NCBI GenBank assembly: GCA_946612185.1
Contig: CAMOEP010000053.1
Span: forward strand, 1-10,716
Direction: 5' to 3'
Origin: an uncultured Ruminococcus sp.
GTDB taxonomy: Bacteria; Bacillota; Clostridia; Oscillospirales; Ruminococcaceae
DNA: 10,716 nucleotides
Part shown: piece after piece, positions 8,793-10,716 of the stretch
How positions within the stretch are numbered: position 1 is the first letter of the stretch
Layout of the letters: each line of letters starts with the position of its first letter
Translations under genes and position numbers: made by a program
Notes under the pieces: generated by a model
What the model saw: the letters and a program-made list of their open reading frames with translations, nothing else
Databases searched by the model: none
What the model was told of the DNA's origin: nothing

Positions 8793-10262
8793 TTATTTGC
8801 CGGAGATAATGTCTCTCAGAGCGATGAGGTCGAAGGAATTTATCCTGCCGTCGGAGTCTACATCAGCGGCATCATATGAAGCAATATCAACGTTATGCTT
8901 GCCGAGGATATACTGAGTCAGCAGAACAGCGTCCGCAACGGTAACTTCGCCGCTGCCGTCCACATCACCCTTGAGAACGTGGGAATTCTGCACAAGGGTA
9001 AGGCTGTCCACGGAGATTATCTGACGGGTCGCCGGGTCGTAGGTGAGTTTGATAGTGATACGGTCGCCGGGTTCATAGTAGGACAGATTGCGGCTGTCGT
9101 CGCCGGAGAAGTAGTCCGTGCCGGAAAACGAGAACCAGTTTCCGCCCTGGAAGGAGATACTTCCGCCGCCGTCGTTAAGATTAACGCCGGAAACAGTGTC
9201 GGTGAATTCCTCCTGAACGCTTGTAATGACGGGTTCAGTGGTGGTAGTTGTGGTTTCGGTGGTGGTAGTGGAAGTGGTAGTGACGGTGGTGGTCGTAGTA
9301 GTCACAGGCTGAGCATTAGCAAGATCGAACCTGCCTGCATCGTCCTTTATCTTAGACCACATATAGCGGAGCATCCAGCCGTCGAAGTTAGTTATCTTAG
9401 CCGCAGAGCCAGCCATCATAATGGAGTTCTCGCCGCCGGGGAAACCTCCGGGCGGGAATCCGTCGGACTCGCCCTCGCCGCCGTAGAAGTCGGTCATACC
9501 GAAGCCGTGACCTATCTCATGTTCGAGAACGTGGATACCGGAGCCGCTTATCATGTTCAGGTAAGCGTTATCCGAAAGCCGCTGACCCCAGTCGCCGCCG
9601 CAGCCGCCGATGTCCGGGAAGCCCTGAGTAGCCCACATATACATATCGAACCTCTTGTCCAGACCGCCGGGGTACTGGTAGTTCTTCTCGGTAAAGTGGT
9701 CGAATCGTGACAGTTCCGAGGGTGCAAACGGCTCTTTGTCCGGGATAGTTTCCCTGCCGTTGGTTGTGTCGTACTGAGCGTTGTAGTACCTGGTATCAGT
9801 GTATACCACCTCATCGTCATGGAGGTCGAGGAGACAGCTTTTGTCGATAACTGCCCAGCCAACCACGTTAACGTCGATATGGTCGTATATCCAGCCGTCG
9901 TAGCCAGCCAGCCAGTCGTTCCAGTCATTGATACACTTCGAGAGCATCTGCTCAAACTGCTGGCGCTGTTCGTAGGTAACGGTCTTGTAGGACTGCCACT
10001 TCACCACATAGTTGATAGTACCCTTACCGGCAACTATCTGGTCGAAAATGGTATTGCGTCTGACGGTGGACTGTTCACGCTCGATGCGGTTAGTCCATAT
10101 CCAGTCGGCAGCGTACCTGAATTCCTCCGGAAAGTCGTTCATATCCACAGCGCAGGCGCTCAGGGACGCAGAGGGGGCGTAGTTTACGGAGAAATTTCCT
10201 GTAAACGGTGCTATACTAATAGACGCAGCAAGAATTGCAGCGCTGAATTTTTTAAGTTTCAT
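8793..10262 (-). CDS. Secreted dockerin-bearing zinc metalloprotease-like protein (HExxHxxGxxD)
   Basis: A 489-residue secreted protein. The Sec signal peptide is MKLKKF plus a hydrophobic core, with likely cleavage after ACA at about residue 38. The domain at about 40-315 contains HEIGHGFGMTD: His248 and His252 are zinc ligands, Glu249 the catalytic acid, and Asp258 stands where metzincins usually carry the third histidine, as in snapalysins. SIMMAG (Met282/Met283) follows about 25 residues later and could be the Met-turn. A threonine-rich linker (321-342) leads to a short unassigned beta-type region (about 350-425) and a type I dockerin (431-487, DVDGSG and DVDSDG calcium loops). It is likely a cellulosome-bound protease, or a fold relative with another role. 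TAAGGAGG overlapping the upstream stop is its ribosome binding site, so translation may be coupled to the LamG/dockerin gene. Protease activity is inferred from the motif. Confidence 0.83.
   Translation of the reverse strand: MKLKKFSAAILAASISIAPFTGNFSVNYAPSASLSACAVDMNDFPEEFRYAADWIWTNRIEREQSTVRRNTIFDQIVAGKGTINYVVKWQSYKTVTYEQRQQFEQMLSKCINDWNDWLAGYDGWIYDHIDVNVVGWAVIDKSCLLDLHDDEVVYTDTRYYNAQYDTTNGRETIPDKEPFAPSELSRFDHFTEKNYQYPGGLDKRFDMYMWATQGFPDIGGCGGDWGQRLSDNAYLNMISGSGIHVLEHEIGHGFGMTDFYGGEGESDGFPPGGFPGGENSIMMAGSAAKITNFDGWMLRYMWSKIKDDAGRFDLANAQPVTTTTTTVTTTSTTTTETTTTTTEPVITSVQEEFTDTVSGVNLNDGGGSISFQGGNWFSFSGTDYFSGDDSRNLSYYEPGDRITIKLTYDPATRQIISVDSLTLVQNSHVLKGDVDGSGEVTVADAVLLTQYILGKHNVDIASYDAADVDSDGRINSFDLIALRDIISGK
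9237..9302 (-). repeat. Low-complexity threonine-rich linker repeat
   Basis: Codons 321-342 of the protease gene are almost all ACC, ACT or ACA, broken by single Val, Ser and Glu codons. On the plus strand this reads as a GTGGT/GTAGT-rich tract. It encodes a flexible, probably O-glycosylated linker between the catalytic and C-terminal regions, common in secreted Ruminococcus enzymes. Such tracts can vary in length by slippage. Confidence 0.85.
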
Positions 10263-10271
10263 AAATCCTCC

Positions 10272-10716
10272 TTAACGGGCAGTGTCGGTGAGAAGCTGTC
10301 GCATTTCAGCCAGATCGAAAGTGGTTAGCCTATTATCACTTGTCAGATCGCCGGCACTCCAGTTTTTCAGGTGAACGTCAGGTTTACCCAGAAGCCATTC
10401 CTCAAGCATTACCAGGTCAGCGATACTGAATTCGCCGTCTGAGTTCACATCGCCTGCTAATGTTCCGCCATCGTCGGGTTCTTCACTGCCGGAATAGAAG
10501 ATGTCCGGTTCGGGAACTTCCTTGAAACTCATGTTCAGGTAGTCCACAGCGCCCCTGAAGCCCTTGCCGATAACAGCGCTGTCATTGTCAGATGCGCCCA
10601 GAACGTCCGCAGCACTTATGGAAACGGACTTTGCCGCAGCAGTCTGACCATTTACGATAAGTGATGCTTCACCGCCGATGATACGGATAGTTACCTTGCT
10701 CCATACGCCCTTTTCA
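10272..10716 (-). CDS. LamG-like domain and dockerin, C-terminal part of a secreted cellulosomal protein (5' end outside window)
   Basis: The frame is open past the GTG at 10547 to the right window edge, so only the last 147 residues are visible and the true start lies beyond the window. Visible residues 1 to about 65 look like the end of a concanavalin/LamG-type sandwich: VWSKVTIRIIGGEASLIVNGQ, then AVIGKGF and VDYLNMSF. This pattern is often found in carbohydrate-binding modules next to glycoside hydrolases and lyases. After a short acidic linker a type I dockerin (about 88-143) has a canonical first calcium loop (DVNSDGEFSIAD) and a degenerate second one (DLTSDNRLTTFD, with Thr at position 3 and Asn in place of Gly). 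The catalytic part, if any, is unseen. The stop is 9 bp before the protease gene, and both are probably one operon. Confidence 0.8.
   Translation of the reverse strand, partial: EKGVWSKVTIRIIGGEASLIVNGQTAAAKSVSISAADVLGASDNDSAVIGKGFRGAVDYLNMSFKEVPEPDIFYSGSEEPDDGGTLAGDVNSDGEFSIADLVMLEEWLLGKPDVHLKNWSAGDLTSDNRLTTFDLAEMRQLLTDTAR

Noticed and set aside
8895..9710. 271-residue plus-strand frame rich in Gly, Ser and Val
   Set aside because: It is the reverse of the Thr-rich linker and dockerin region of the protease gene. Its glycine/serine richness comes from complementary ACC/ACT codons.

Overview
The window looks like chromosome of a fibre-degrading, cellulosome-type Firmicute, most likely a Ruminococcus or a close relative. 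Three predicted secreted proteins carry C-terminal type I dockerins, a thick set of plant cell-wall functions sits at both edges, and the central housekeeping genes (NAD+-dependent DNA ligase, SigK-type sigma factor) are of Firmicute type. The species cannot be named from the sequence alone.

Left edge (1-1850): the 3' part of a secreted GH43-type arabinan-degrading enzyme with a ricin-type lectin module and a dockerin, closed by a strong intrinsic terminator. Its N-terminus lies outside the window. Next (1966-2890) is a calcineurin-like metallophosphoesterase with a near-consensus promoter. It converges on, and overlaps by 17 bp, a sigK-like sporulation sigma factor on the minus strand (2874-3560).

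Centre (3561-6554): sigK and ligA are divergent and share a 72-bp promoter region, with a sigma-E-like element facing sigK. ligA is followed by a tightly packed ArsC/Spx-like thioredoxin-fold protein and a flavodoxin-fold protein with an iron-sulfur-flavoprotein-like cysteine cluster. The three genes form an apparent operon, ended by a bidirectional terminator shared with the convergent genes to the right.

Right half, all minus strand (6553-10716): reading in the direction of transcription, a LamG-like/dockerin protein (partial, running off the right edge) is followed by a dockerin-bearing HExxHxxGxxD zinc-protease-like protein, then a terminator. A consensus promoter then drives a transglutaminase-like lipoprotein and a Xer-type tyrosine recombinase.

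The two edges are linked by cellulosome function: dockerins would anchor the arabinanase, the protease and the LamG protein to scaffoldin cohesins outside the cell. The centre is housekeeping, redox and sporulation-related. I see no rRNA, tRNA, CRISPR array, insertion sequence or prophage, and no stretch over 300 bases without a gene. I did not find a clearly new multi-gene system. The most unusual items are the predicted cellulosomal metalloprotease, the possibly sporulation-controlled sigK with a pro-sequence-like N-terminus, and the transglutaminase lipoprotein paired with a recombinase.
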